Under the pieces are notes generated by a model. That model was given only the letters and a program-made list of their open reading frames with translations, did not search any database and was not told the origin of the DNA. Of a stretch of 35,620 nt of DNA, positions 8,050 through 15,956 are shown one piece after another; position 1 is the stretch's first letter; every line of letters begins with the position of its first letter. Source of the stretch: Mycobacterium asiaticum (GTDB taxonomy: Bacteria; Actinomycetota; Actinomycetes; Mycobacteriales; Mycobacteriaceae); assembly GCF_001673365.1 (NCBI RefSeq), contig NZ_LZLS01000168.1, positions 1-35,620 on the forward strand, read 5' to 3'. The position numbers and the translations under genes were made by a program.

Positions 8050-8823
8050 TCAGAGCTGGTTTTCCGGCCCGATGACAGCCCAGACCGTTTTGCCCGAGGA
8101 CGTCGGCGTGCTACCCCACGCGCGCGACAATGCGTCGACGATCGCCAGACCCGAAACGTCGATGCCCTTGGGGGGTGACTGCAACCGCACCGCCGGAGCG
8201 CCGCTGGCGTCGGACACCGCGATCGTCGCGGTCTGGCCTTCGCATTCGATCCGCATCACCGGGTCGCTGCCGGTGTGCTCGAGCACGTTTTCGATAAACA
8301 CGTTGACCACAACTAGCGCCACCGGGATCAGCCCCGGCTTCGACCAATTGGTGAGCCACTCGCGGACGAGCTGACGTGATTCGCGCAGGCTGGTCAGATT
8401 GGCGGGCAGCTTCGCGGTCGCGTGCTGCAGCTTGCGGCGCCCCAGCTTGGCGACGGCCTTCACCGCGCCCTTCTCGGTCGGGTAGACCGGCATGAAGCGG
8501 GCGACCCCGCTGCGAGTGATGGCTTCGCGGGTTGCCCGGTTCGTCGAGACGAGGACGATCGGGACGTCCGGGCGGGTGTCCAACTGCCAGCGCGCGCTGA
8601 CGAAAGCCGACCAGGTGGAATCCTCAGGCACCTGCAGCGTGCTGACGTCGATAACCACAGCGGCCGGTACGTCCAGGGTGGCCTTGGTGATGGTGTCGCG
8701 CAGCTCGGCGGAATTATTCGCGTCCAAAACACCGTCGGCGGTCAGCATTACCACCGATTCCTCGGTCCGCGAAGCAATGTCCAGCGAACTCGGTGACTTG
8801 GCCACCGCGTTCACCGGAGGCAC
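8050..8823 (-). CDS. STAS domain-HATPase fusion regulator (Rv0941c type)
   Basis: 257 residues. Residues about 15-115 form a STAS (anti-anti-sigma) domain: VVIDVSTLQVPEDSTW places S69 where SpoIIAA-type proteins carry the phosphorylated Ser. Residues about 135-257 resemble an RsbW/SpoIIAB-like histidine-kinase-type ATPase: N-box VVNVFIENVLEHTG, G1-type VSDASGAP and G2-type GLAIVDALSRAWGSTPTSSGKTVWAVI. Having a potential Ser kinase and its substrate domain in one chain suggests a self-contained partner-switch element, perhaps for a sigma factor not encoded here. Start is GTG at 8823; GTG 8814 is an alternative and no clear Shine-Dalgarno decides. A possible 36-codon ORF overlaps its start. Confidence 0.88.
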   Translation of the reverse strand: MPPVNAVAKSPSSLDIASRTEESVVMLTADGVLDANNSAELRDTITKATLDVPAAVVIDVSTLQVPEDSTWSAFVSARWQLDTRPDVPIVLVSTNRATREAITRSGVARFMPVYPTEKGAVKAVAKLGRRKLQHATAKLPANLTSLRESRQLVREWLTNWSKPGLIPVALVVVNVFIENVLEHTGSDPVMRIECEGQTATIAVSDASGAPAVRLQSPPKGIDVSGLAIVDALSRAWGSTPTSSGKTVWAVIGPENQL

Positions 8824-8921
8824 CCAACGAAACCGCCGATGAACAGGCAGGCCAGTTCCACCGTGTCGTCCGGTTCCATGTCCCGCTCCTCGAACTCTGC
8901 CCCACCAACTGCTTCAGCCAT
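8811..8921 (-). CDS. Possible 36-residue acidic small protein upstream of the STAS-HATPase gene
   Basis: In the gap 8824-9164 the only protein-like stretch I see is an ATG-initiated ORF with an acidic N-terminus (GGAEFEERDMEPDDTVEL) and a short hydrophobic end (ACLFIGGFVG). Its stop overlaps the start of the STAS-HATPase gene by 13 bp, which would suit translational coupling. There is no strong Shine-Dalgarno and no family I recognise. The remainder of the gap (8922-9164) shows nothing I can name. Treat as tentative. Confidence 0.3.
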   Translation of the reverse strand: MAEAVGGAEFEERDMEPDDTVELACLFIGGFVGCLR

Positions 8922-9164
8922 ATGTCTTATTAATGCCGCGTGCATGGCTATCTTCGGACAAACGCCCCAATTTGTGAAAGTGCAACGCGTCACCGGCGCG
9001 CCGCGGCACAGCAAAGAACACTGAGTTCTCGCCTGCCGCAGCATGCACCACCAAGGGGGGTTACCCAATTCGCGTGCGCGGTCAACCTTCAAATTGCGGA
9101 AAACCCAGCTTAGCGGTAATCCGCTGGGTCCCGATGCACCAATTTTCGGCGGCCGGCCGGCGGT

Positions 9165-10352
9165 TCAGCCGCTCAGGGCGTACGGGGGCGCGCCGACTCC
9201 GGCCACGGAGTGCGTGCCCCAAGGCGTCTGTTCGACGATGCGAGCGGGCGCACTGCGTTGGCCGACAACCAGCGTGCCCACCCGCGCACGTTTCAGCGCG
9301 TCGTCCGGCAGGACGTCCAACACCGTCCCCTGCCAGTGGTAGCTGCCGTCCAGCGGGTCGAGGTGTCCGCAAAGCCGGACGCGCACCGGGTGGCGGATGC
9401 CGCCGATCTCAAGGGTCGCGGCACCGTCGTAGGTGTCTTCGTAATCAGGCGCGCTGGACGAGAGGTCGAACGCGGCGACGACTGCGCTCGACGGGGGCGG
9501 CGCGAGCTGGGCCTTTTCGTTGAAGACCTGCTGGTTGCTACGACGGACCTCGATGCGACGGCTGCCGCTGCGCTGCATCTGGGCGACGCACTCGGCGATA
9601 TAGCCCGCCTGCGCGCCGGTATCTGGACCGGCAAGAAAAAAGTAGTTGGGGAATCCACGAACGGCCACCCCGAGGAAAGGCTCCATGCCGTCGTACCAGG
9701 CTTGGCGCAGGGTCACCCCGCCGGCGCCGGTGAGCGGCGCATCGTCGGCCGCGAAGCCGCCGACCGTGAACCCGGTGCCGTAGATGATGACGTCGAAGGG
9801 GTATTCGACACCGTCGGTAGTGCGGATTCCGGTTGACGTGATCGCGTCGATCGGAGCTTTCGCCACCGGTCGCACCGGCGGGGTCCGGCGCAGTAGCCAG
9901 CGCTTGGCGCGGGTCGGCCATAGCGCTGCATCGGTAACCACCCGGCGTGGCGGGTGGGCGATGATGGTGACCGATTTCGCCGATTCAACGAGCCGGCTCA
10001 GGTGGTGGCCGGCGTGGGAGTCGGTGCCGATGACCGCGATGCGCTTACCGGCTGGATGAAAGTTTGGACTTAACTGTGCGGCAGGAAAGGAATCGCCACG
10101 AAAGTCGCTGCGTCCGAACAGGTCTGGAATCCAAGGGACGAAGGCCGATGGGTGGGCGGCGACCACGACACCGGCCCGGACCACCGTGTCGGCGGTCTGC
10201 AGTACCCAGCTGTCCGCGTCGTCGTCGAACGCCGAACCGTGCACCTCGTCGAGCATTGCGATGTCGGTGACGCCGGCCGCCTGCAGCGCTGTCTGGACCC
10301 TTCGCGCGCGGGTGTCCGCGCCGACGATCGCTACCTCTGTCGCAAGTGTCAC
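9165..10352 (-). CDS. Flavin-containing monooxygenase-like protein with C-terminal DUF4873 (Rv0943c type)
   Basis: 395 residues. The layout is that of an FAD/NADPH class B monooxygenase: N-terminal nucleotide-binding strand (VAIVGADTRARR), a central second one (KRIAVIGTDSHAGHHLSRL), the ATG-like motif IIYGTGF and FPNYFFLAGPDTG. Both dinucleotide motifs are degenerate: GxGxxG is replaced by GADTRA and GTDSHA. Residues about 310-395 (LEIGGIRHPVRVRLCGHLDPLDGSYHWQG and following) look like DUF4873, often fused to or beside such enzymes. Start is GTG at 10352, overlapping the AurF-like stop (GTGA), so the pair is coupled. It may be a non-canonical or non-catalytic partner of the diiron enzyme. Confidence 0.85.
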   Translation of the reverse strand: MTLATEVAIVGADTRARRVQTALQAAGVTDIAMLDEVHGSAFDDDADSWVLQTADTVVRAGVVVAAHPSAFVPWIPDLFGRSDFRGDSFPAAQLSPNFHPAGKRIAVIGTDSHAGHHLSRLVESAKSVTIIAHPPRRVVTDAALWPTRAKRWLLRRTPPVRPVAKAPIDAITSTGIRTTDGVEYPFDVIIYGTGFTVGGFAADDAPLTGAGGVTLRQAWYDGMEPFLGVAVRGFPNYFFLAGPDTGAQAGYIAECVAQMQRSGSRRIEVRRSNQQVFNEKAQLAPPPSSAVVAAFDLSSSAPDYEDTYDGAATLEIGGIRHPVRVRLCGHLDPLDGSYHWQGTVLDVLPDDALKRARVGTLVVGQRSAPARIVEQTPWGTHSVAGVGAPPYALSG

Positions 10353-11254
10353 AAAAACCTGCTGCGCTTCCAGGCCCGGCGGGCAATTCGGCCCATCAGG
10401 CCTATCTCGGTCAAAAACGCTGCCAGCGGGGCGAATCCAGCCATTTGTACTTCGCGGCGGTGCGCGCTGGTGCGTGCGGCACGTCGGGCGCGCTGCGCAT
10501 CCAAACCGGTGCGGGCATACGGGACCGGGTTGCTGAACAGGTAATTGAAGAAGTACCCACCAATGCCGTTGATGTTGGCCATGAACCAGCGGTTGAACCG
10601 GGGCATCTCGGCGACCCGTTTGCGGGCGCCGTCGCGCGCGAACTGAATGTGACGGGCTTCTTCGGTGACGTGAATCCGCATGAGCCGCTGGATGATCGGC
10701 TGCAACTCGTCATCGTCCATCATCTGGCGCTGCAGTGAGTCGAAGATCTCCTCACCGATCAGCGCGGCCACCCAAAGCATCGAGCCGCGCTGAAATGCCA
10801 GCGGCAGTGCGTTGATGATGTAGCGATGAAAACGCCTCGGCTGCACCGGTTTTGCGCCCACCCGCTCGATTGCTTTGCCGAACATAACCATGTGGCGGGT
10901 CTCGTCGCCGAGCTCCGTCAATTTGTAATGCGTGGACCGACTGGTGGGATCTTCATGCAGGATGGTCCGCAGCAACGACTGGTTGAGCATGTTCTCAAAC
11001 CAGATCCCGGCCGAGAGCGTGTTCACGAGTTCGTGCCGGGACAATTCGATCTGCTGCTCGCGGGTCATCTCGTCCCACATCGGGGTGCCGTAAAGCGACA
11101 CCAGTCGTGGCGGCAGAAAGAACTTGTCCGGGTCCAGTGGGGCGTCCCAGTCGATGTCGACGACAGGTTCGTAGGACTTTTTCACCGAGCCCTTGAGCAG
11201 GCGTTCAGAGAACTCTTCACGACTCGGTCCACTCGGGCGCACCGCGGTAGTCAT
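10349..11254 (-). CDS. AurF-like diiron oxygenase
   Basis: 301 residues. A ferritin-like diiron pattern is visible in order: SRHELVNTLSAGIWFE (Glu), LGDETRHMVMFG (E-x-x-H), LIGEEIFDSL (Glu) and IHVTEEARHIQFARDG (H, E, H), matching the ligand arrangement of AurF-type N-oxygenases (AurF oxidises p-aminobenzoate). Soluble, cytoplasmic. Start ATG 11254 has a good ribosome site, GAAGGGA, 8 nt upstream. A promoter with TTGACT-17-TAACGT lies at 11285-11313. It is the first gene of a two-gene operon with the monooxygenase-like gene (4-bp overlap). Substrate is unknown; I do not recall this gene at this place in M. tuberculosis. Confidence 0.87.
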   Translation of the reverse strand: MTTAVRPSGPSREEFSERLLKGSVKKSYEPVVDIDWDAPLDPDKFFLPPRLVSLYGTPMWDEMTREQQIELSRHELVNTLSAGIWFENMLNQSLLRTILHEDPTSRSTHYKLTELGDETRHMVMFGKAIERVGAKPVQPRRFHRYIINALPLAFQRGSMLWVAALIGEEIFDSLQRQMMDDDELQPIIQRLMRIHVTEEARHIQFARDGARKRVAEMPRFNRWFMANINGIGGYFFNYLFSNPVPYARTGLDAQRARRAARTSAHRREVQMAGFAPLAAFLTEIGLMGRIARRAWKRSRFL

Positions 11255-11284
11255 CGTTGACGTCCCTTCGATCGGGTACCTCCG

Positions 11285-11313
11285 ACGTTAGGCAGATCAC
11301 ATCATTTAGTCAA
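11285..11313 (-). promoter_or_regulatory. SigA-type promoter of the AurF-like/monooxygenase operon
   Basis: On the minus strand TTGACT (11313-11308), a 17-nt spacer, then TAACGT (11290-11285). Spacing is ideal and the -10 fits the mycobacterial TANNNT consensus. Transcription would start near 11278, inside or beside GGTACC 11275-11280, giving a leader of about 25 nt that contains the ribosome site. Confidence 0.6.
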
Positions 11314-11320
11314 TACCCTT

Positions 11321-11333
11321 GGTACCGGGTACC
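11321..11333. promoter_or_regulatory. Candidate operator, GGTACC-G-GGTACC
   Basis: Two GGTACC palindromes separated by one base form a 13-bp dyad 8 bp upstream of the -35 box of the AurF-like promoter. A third GGTACC lies at the predicted start site (11275-11280) within CGGGTACC, also present at 11326-11333. Placement on both sides of the promoter suggests a repressor or activator site; no regulator gene lies beside it. A separate perfect 12-bp palindrome GAGCATATGCTC is at 11421-11432, in the leader of the PE_PGRS gene. Confidence 0.35.
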
Positions 11334-11488
11334 GACGGTCTCGAATAGATATCGGTCGCTGCCCACTGTTGGTGGATACGGAGTTCTGGGGCTTTATTGC
11401 ACACTCGTCAGCAAATCTGAGAGCATATGCTCCGATGTGCTTTGAAGGCCGAGCCACTGCCTGAGGGAGTCCGTCGCAGGAGGTCGTG

Positions 11489-13180
11489 ATGTCGTGGGTG
11501 TTCGCAGCGCCACAGTTCGTGACAGCGGCTGCGAACGACCTGGCCGACATCGCCTCGACCGTCAGCGCGGCCAACTTGGCGGCAGCGTTCCCAACCTCGG
11601 ACTTATTGGCCGCCGGTGCCGATGAAATCTCCGTGGCCATCGCGGCTTTGTTCGGCGCCCATGCCCAGGCCTACCAGGCGCTCAGCGTCGACGCTGCAGC
11701 GTGCCACCAGCAGTTTGTCCAGCTGATGAACGGGGCTGCGGCGCAATACGCCACCGCGGAAGCCGGCAACATCAATCCCCTGCAAGCGCTCGCGGCCGCC
11801 GATCCCTTCGTCGCCCTCACCGGTCGACCGTTGATCGGCAACGGGGCCGACGCGACGATACCGGGCGGCAATGGCGGTGACGGCGGGTGGATTTTCGGCA
11901 ACGGCGGCAACGGTGCGGCCGGTGCCCCGGGGCAGAACGGCGGCAGTGGCGGGTCGGCCGGCCTGTTCGGCAACGGCGGCAGTGGTGGCGTCGGAGGGGC
12001 CGGTGTGGCCGCGACTGGAGCCGGCCAATCGGGTGGCAGCGCCGGCAACGGCGGCAGCGGCGGCGCCGGTGGCTGGATCTGGGGCGCCGGCGGTAACGGC
12101 GCCATGGGTGGGCTGGGTGCCAACGCGACGATCCCGTCCGGTGCCCAGGCCGTGGGCCAAAACGGCGGTAGCGGTGGCAATGGCGGCTTTGGCGGCCGCG
12201 GTGGCTTGCTGTTCGGCGACGGCGGAACGGGAGGCGGCGGCGGCGCGGGCGGGCAGGGCACCAGCAGCATCGGGTCCAACCCGGGGTTCGGTCAACAAGG
12301 TGCCGGTGGTTTCGGCGGCAGCGGCGGCGACGGTGGCCAGGCAGGCTGGCTGTTCGGTAACGGGGGCACCGGTGGCAACAGTGGCGACGGCGGCGGCTAC
12401 ATCAACCAGCCAGCCTACGGTGGCGCCGATGGCGGTTCCTCCGGCACCGGCGGCGCTGGAGGTAACGCCGGATTGTTCGGCCACGGCGGGGCGGGCGGTC
12501 ACGGCGGCCGCGGCGGCAACGCATTGTCCGGGACCAACAGCGGCGGCGACGGCGGCGGCGGCGGCTGGGGTGGCGAGGGTGGAACCGGCGGGCTCATCTG
12601 GGGCGACGGCGGAATCGGCGGCAACGGAGGAACCGGCGGAACGGGGGGCAACATGACCGCGAGCGCCTTCGTGCTGAACACATCGGGCAACGGCGGCGCC
12701 GGCGGTTGGGGAGGCTCGGGCGGCGAATCAGGCATGTTCGGCAATGGTGGCGCCGGCGGCACCGGCGGTAACGGCAGTGCCGCCGGTCAAGGCACCGTGC
12801 AGCAGCCCAACGTGCACACGGTCTACGGCTACGCCGGCCAGGGCGGCAGCGGTGGTCTGGGCGCCGACGCCAAACTGTTCGGCAATGGCGGAAACGGCGG
12901 ACAGGCGGGCAACGCTGCCTTCAGCGCGGACCCGGCGTCTCGCCTTGCGGCCGGCATGGGTGGCCGGGGTGGCAACGCCGGCGTCGTGTTCGGCAACGGA
13001 GGCCACGGTGGCAACGGCGGTTTGAACGGCGTATTCGGCGGCGATGGCGGAGCAGGCGGCAGCGCCACCTTCATCGGAAACGGCGGCGACGGCGGTAACG
13101 CGTACGGCGGCGGCGAGCGCGGCGAGGGCGGCGACGGCGGAATTCTCGGCCAAGCCGGTAGTCCTGGCGGCAGTTTTTAA
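11489..13180 (+). CDS. PE_PGRS family protein (563 aa)
   Basis: Residues 1-95 form a PE-type domain (MSWVFAAPQFVTAAANDLADIAS) ending in the ESX secretion signal YATAE (YxxxE) and the conserved linker GRPLIGNGAD. The rest is a PGRS region of GGxGGN/GGxGGA repeats with recurring LFGNGG, IFGNGG and IWGDGG blocks. The signature Pro-Glu is Pro-Gln here. ATG 11489 is the start: AGGAGG (11478-11483) lies 5 nt upstream, whereas the in-frame GTG at 11486 would be only 2 nt away. Such proteins are exported through type VII (ESX-5) systems to the cell surface; specific role unknown. A second PE gene follows 157 bp downstream. Confidence 0.92.
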   Translation: MSWVFAAPQFVTAAANDLADIASTVSAANLAAAFPTSDLLAAGADEISVAIAALFGAHAQAYQALSVDAAACHQQFVQLMNGAAAQYATAEAGNINPLQALAAADPFVALTGRPLIGNGADATIPGGNGGDGGWIFGNGGNGAAGAPGQNGGSGGSAGLFGNGGSGGVGGAGVAATGAGQSGGSAGNGGSGGAGGWIWGAGGNGAMGGLGANATIPSGAQAVGQNGGSGGNGGFGGRGGLLFGDGGTGGGGGAGGQGTSSIGSNPGFGQQGAGGFGGSGGDGGQAGWLFGNGGTGGNSGDGGGYINQPAYGGADGGSSGTGGAGGNAGLFGHGGAGGHGGRGGNALSGTNSGGDGGGGGWGGEGGTGGLIWGDGGIGGNGGTGGTGGNMTASAFVLNTSGNGGAGGWGGSGGESGMFGNGGAGGTGGNGSAAGQGTVQQPNVHTVYGYAGQGGSGGLGADAKLFGNGGNGGQAGNAAFSADPASRLAAGMGGRGGNAGVVFGNGGHGGNGGLNGVFGGDGGAGGSATFIGNGGDGGNAYGGGERGEGGDGGILGQAGSPGGSF

Positions 13181-13337
13181 GTAGGTTTTCCGCACAGCTT
13201 CATGCTCGGGCGGAGCGAACCGGACAAAAACGTGTGCTCCGCGCACCCATTGCCGCGATACGATTCAACTTCTCGTGCTAAACACGTGGCTAGTAGCGCG
13301 TTGAGTTGGTCGGGTCGGTCGGGAAGTGGGTTACTCA

Positions 13338-14225
13338 ATGTCGTATGTGTTCGCCAGACCAGAGTGGGTTGCTGCGGCGGCCACGGATTTGGCGAGCATT
13401 GGTTCCACCATTAACGCCGCCAGCGCCGCGGCGGCGATGCCCACTGCCGCTGTAATGGCCGCCGGTGCCGACGATGTCTCGGCTGCGATCGCCGCGTTGT
13501 TCGGTGCGCATGCGCAGGCCTACCAGCAGCTCAGCGCGCAGGCGGCGCAATTTCACCAGCAGTTTGTCCAGCTCATGACGGCTGGTGCCGCCCAGTACGC
13601 GGGCGCGGAAGCCGCGAATGCGACCCCGATGCAGCAAGGTGCGACCTACTCCACCGACCCGGGCCAGGGCGCAGCGGCGGCCGCACGGTCGGGGCACGAC
13701 GGCGGGAGCCACGTCGCCGGCGCGGTGAACGCCGTCGGCCGCGGTGGACCACCGGTCGCGGACCGCGCCGCACCGCTTTCGCCTGCGGCCGGCGGATCTG
13801 CGGGACTCGTCGCCGGGAACAGCGGCGTCGTAGCGAGCAGCGCCGGGTCTCACGTCGACGTTGCGGCAGTCGGTGACGTCACGGCCGGTGAAGCCGGCGG
13901 TGCGGGGGCATTCGCTCCGGGTTTCATCGGCGGCAACGGTGCGCTGCTTAACGGGCAGCCAGCCGTTTCGCCTGCCGCTGCGGCCACCAAAAGCGAAACC
14001 AACGCGCACACTCCCGCGCCGGTGCAGCACGTCGAAGTCGAAGATGCTGAGGGCAGCGGCTGGCTCCACGGTGACCGCGCACCGGTGTTGGGGCGCGCCC
14101 TTGACACCGGAGACAGCTTCTTCGCCCCCGCCGCACGAGACTTCGGGCCGGGGTCGTTCGGCCCCAGCGGCGCCGGGGCCGGCGGCGTTCTGGGGCAACC
14201 GGGTATTGCTGCACCGGCCGACTAG
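13338..14225 (+). CDS. PE family protein with non-PGRS C-terminus (295 aa)
   Basis: Residues 1-95 are a full PE domain ([23 protein letters not shown]) with YAGAE as the YxxxE secretion motif. Residues about 100-295 are Ala/Gly/Pro-rich and low in complexity but lack the GGxGGN repeats; the tail carries a more ordinary acidic segment ([18 protein letters not shown]). ATG 13338 matches the family N-terminus; an upstream in-frame start at 13326 would add four residues and is not favoured. The ribosome site is weak (GGGAAG at 13321). The upstream 157-bp gap holds TACGAT (13257-13262), a possible -10. Likely exported by ESX-5; function unknown. Confidence 0.88.
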   Translation: MSYVFARPEWVAAAATDLASIGSTINAASAAAAMPTAAVMAAGADDVSAAIAALFGAHAQAYQQLSAQAAQFHQQFVQLMTAGAAQYAGAEAANATPMQQGATYSTDPGQGAAAAARSGHDGGSHVAGAVNAVGRGGPPVADRAAPLSPAAGGSAGLVAGNSGVVASSAGSHVDVAAVGDVTAGEAGGAGAFAPGFIGGNGALLNGQPAVSPAAAATKSETNAHTPAPVQHVEVEDAEGSGWLHGDRAPVLGRALDTGDSFFAPAARDFGPGSFGPSGAGAGGVLGQPGIAAPAD

Positions 14226-14311
14226 GTCGTAACAACCCATCGTCAGATGACGCGGCGCGCGCGCCGGGGTAACCCGAGGCCTTATCGTCCCACCTCGGGC
14301 ACACTGGACGG

Positions 14312-15175
14312 GTGCCCGAACTCCCCGAGATCGAAGCGCTGGCCGACCACTTGCGGCGCCATGCCGTCGGCCGGACGGTCGGTCGGGTCGACGTCGCCGC
14401 ATTGAGCGTGCTCAAGACATTCGATCCGCCGATCAACGCGCTGCACGGCCACGCCGTCGCGGGGGCCGCCCGGTGGGGCAAGTATCTGGGTCTCCAGGCG
14501 GGGGAGTTGTGGCTGATCACCCACCTGTCCCGGGCGGGCTGGTTGCGTTGGTCCGACAAGCTGGCCGGCGCGCCGCTGCGCCCGGGTAAGGGGCCGATCG
14601 CGCTGCGCGTTCACCTGGGCACTCCGGGGGAGGCACCAGGCTTCGATCTCACCGAGGCCGGCACGCAGAAACGGCTGGCGGTGTGGCTGGTTGCTGACCC
14701 GCAGCAGATCCCGCAGATCGCCTCGCTGGGGCCAGACGCGCTCGAACTGGGCCCCGACGACTTGGCTCGGATACTCGCCGGCAATACGGGCCGGATCAAA
14801 ACCGTCAGCACCGACCAGAAGGTGATCGCCGGCATCGGTAACGCCTACAGTGACGAGATTTTGCACGTGGCAAAGATCTCGCCGTTCGCCACCGCTGCGA
14901 AGTTGACCGGCGAACAGATTGCGGTTCTGCACGACGCGATGATCTCCGTCCTGACCGACGCGGTGAGCCGATCCGTTGGTCAGGGCGCCGCAACACTCAA
15001 AGGCGAGAAGCGCTCCGGACTGCGCGTCCACGCCCGCACCGGACTGCCGTGCCCGGTCTGCGGGGACACCGTGCGCGAAGTGTCGTTCGCCGACAAGTCT
15101 TTTCAATACTGTCCGACCTGCCAAACCGGCGGCAAAGTGCTGGCCGACCGGCGCATGTCGCGGCTGCTCAAGTAG
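14312..15175 (+). CDS. Fpg/Nei-family DNA glycosylase, full length (Rv0944 type)
   Basis: 287 residues. It starts PELPEIEALADHL, so Pro2 (N-terminal after Met removal) and Glu3 of the Fpg/Nei active site are present. The N-terminal beta-sandwich has GKYLGL with the conserved Lys. The helix-two-turn-helix region is QKVIAGIGNAYSDEILHVAKISPF. The C-terminal zinc finger has C247, C250, C267 and C270 (CPVCG...CPTC) and ends HARTGL/GGKVLADRR-like. The predicted role is excision of oxidised bases with AP-lyase activity. Start is GTG 14312, fixed by the need for Pro at position 2. As I recall, the M. tuberculosis homologue Rv0944 is a 158-residue C-terminal fragment, so this species keeps the complete form. 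It is followed 16 bp later by the SDR gene. Confidence 0.93.
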   Translation: MPELPEIEALADHLRRHAVGRTVGRVDVAALSVLKTFDPPINALHGHAVAGAARWGKYLGLQAGELWLITHLSRAGWLRWSDKLAGAPLRPGKGPIALRVHLGTPGEAPGFDLTEAGTQKRLAVWLVADPQQIPQIASLGPDALELGPDDLARILAGNTGRIKTVSTDQKVIAGIGNAYSDEILHVAKISPFATAAKLTGEQIAVLHDAMISVLTDAVSRSVGQGAATLKGEKRSGLRVHARTGLPCPVCGDTVREVSFADKSFQYCPTCQTGGKVLADRRMSRLLK

Positions 15176-15191
15176 TCGATATGCTGCCCAG

Positions 15192-15941
15192 GTGACTCGC
15201 CAGAAAATTCTCATCACCGGAGCCAGTTCCGGCCTGGGCGCCGGCATGGCCCGTGCGTTTGCCGCCAAGGGCCGCGACCTGGCCTTGTGCGCCCGCCGCA
15301 CCGACCGTCTGGACGAACTGAAAGCCGAACTGTCGCAACAGCATCCGTCGATCAAGATCGCAGTGGCGGCGTTGGACGTCAACGACCACGAGCAAGTGCC
15401 GAAGGTGTTCGCCGAGTTGAGCGACGAGTTGGGTGGTATCGACCGCGTCATCGTCAATGCGGGCATCGGCAAGGGCGCCAAGCTGGGCTCTGGGAAATTG
15501 TGGGCGAACAAGGCGACCCTCGAGACGAACCTGATCGCGGCATTGGTGCAGATCGAGACCGCCTTGGAGATGTTCAACAAGAACGGCTCCGGTCACCTGG
15601 TGCTGATCTCGTCCGTGCTGGGCAACAAGGGTGTGCCGGGTGTCAAAGCCTCTTACGCCGCAAGTAAAGCCGGGTTGAGCTCGTTGGGCGAATCGCTGCG
15701 CGCCGAGTACGGCAAGGGGCCGATCAAGGTTTCCACCATCGAGCCCGGTTACATCGAGTCGGAGATGACGGCGAAGTCGAACAGCACAATGCTGATGGTG
15801 GACAACGAAACTGGCGTCAAGGCGCTCGTCGACGCCATCGAACGGGAGCCCGGTCGCGCCGCGGTGCCGTGGTGGCCGTGGGCCCCGCTGGTTCAGCTGA
15901 TGCGGGTGCTGCCGCCGCCTTTGACGAAGCGGTTCGCCTAG
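15192..15941 (+). CDS. Short-chain dehydrogenase/reductase (Rv0945 type)
   Basis: 249 residues of classical SDR type: cofactor motif TGASSGLG at the N-terminus, NAG in the fourth strand (VIVNAGIGKG), and catalytic Ser (LISSVLG) with Y-A-A-S-K (YxxxK). Very similar to Rv0945 as I recall it, including the hydrophobic WWPWAPLVQLM tail that suggests membrane association. NAD(P)(H)-dependent oxidation or reduction of an unknown substrate. GTG 15192 opens the family N-terminus (TRQKILITG); TATGCT (15180-15185) ends 6 nt before it and there is no Shine-Dalgarno, so a leaderless transcript is plausible. The stop is 15 bp from the convergent cyclase gene. Confidence 0.93.
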   Translation: MTRQKILITGASSGLGAGMARAFAAKGRDLALCARRTDRLDELKAELSQQHPSIKIAVAALDVNDHEQVPKVFAELSDELGGIDRVIVNAGIGKGAKLGSGKLWANKATLETNLIAALVQIETALEMFNKNGSGHLVLISSVLGNKGVPGVKASYAASKAGLSSLGESLRAEYGKGPIKVSTIEPGYIESEMTAKSNSTMLMVDNETGVKALVDAIEREPGRAAVPWWPWAPLVQLMRVLPPPLTKRFA

Positions 15942-15956
15942 GGGTTCTCGGCACCC

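Noticed and set aside
11603..13246. Pro- or Ala-rich ORFs antisense to or out of frame with PE_PGRS genes
   Set aside because: They mirror the Gly-Gly repeat codons; the same occurs at 29766-31171 and 34748-35620.
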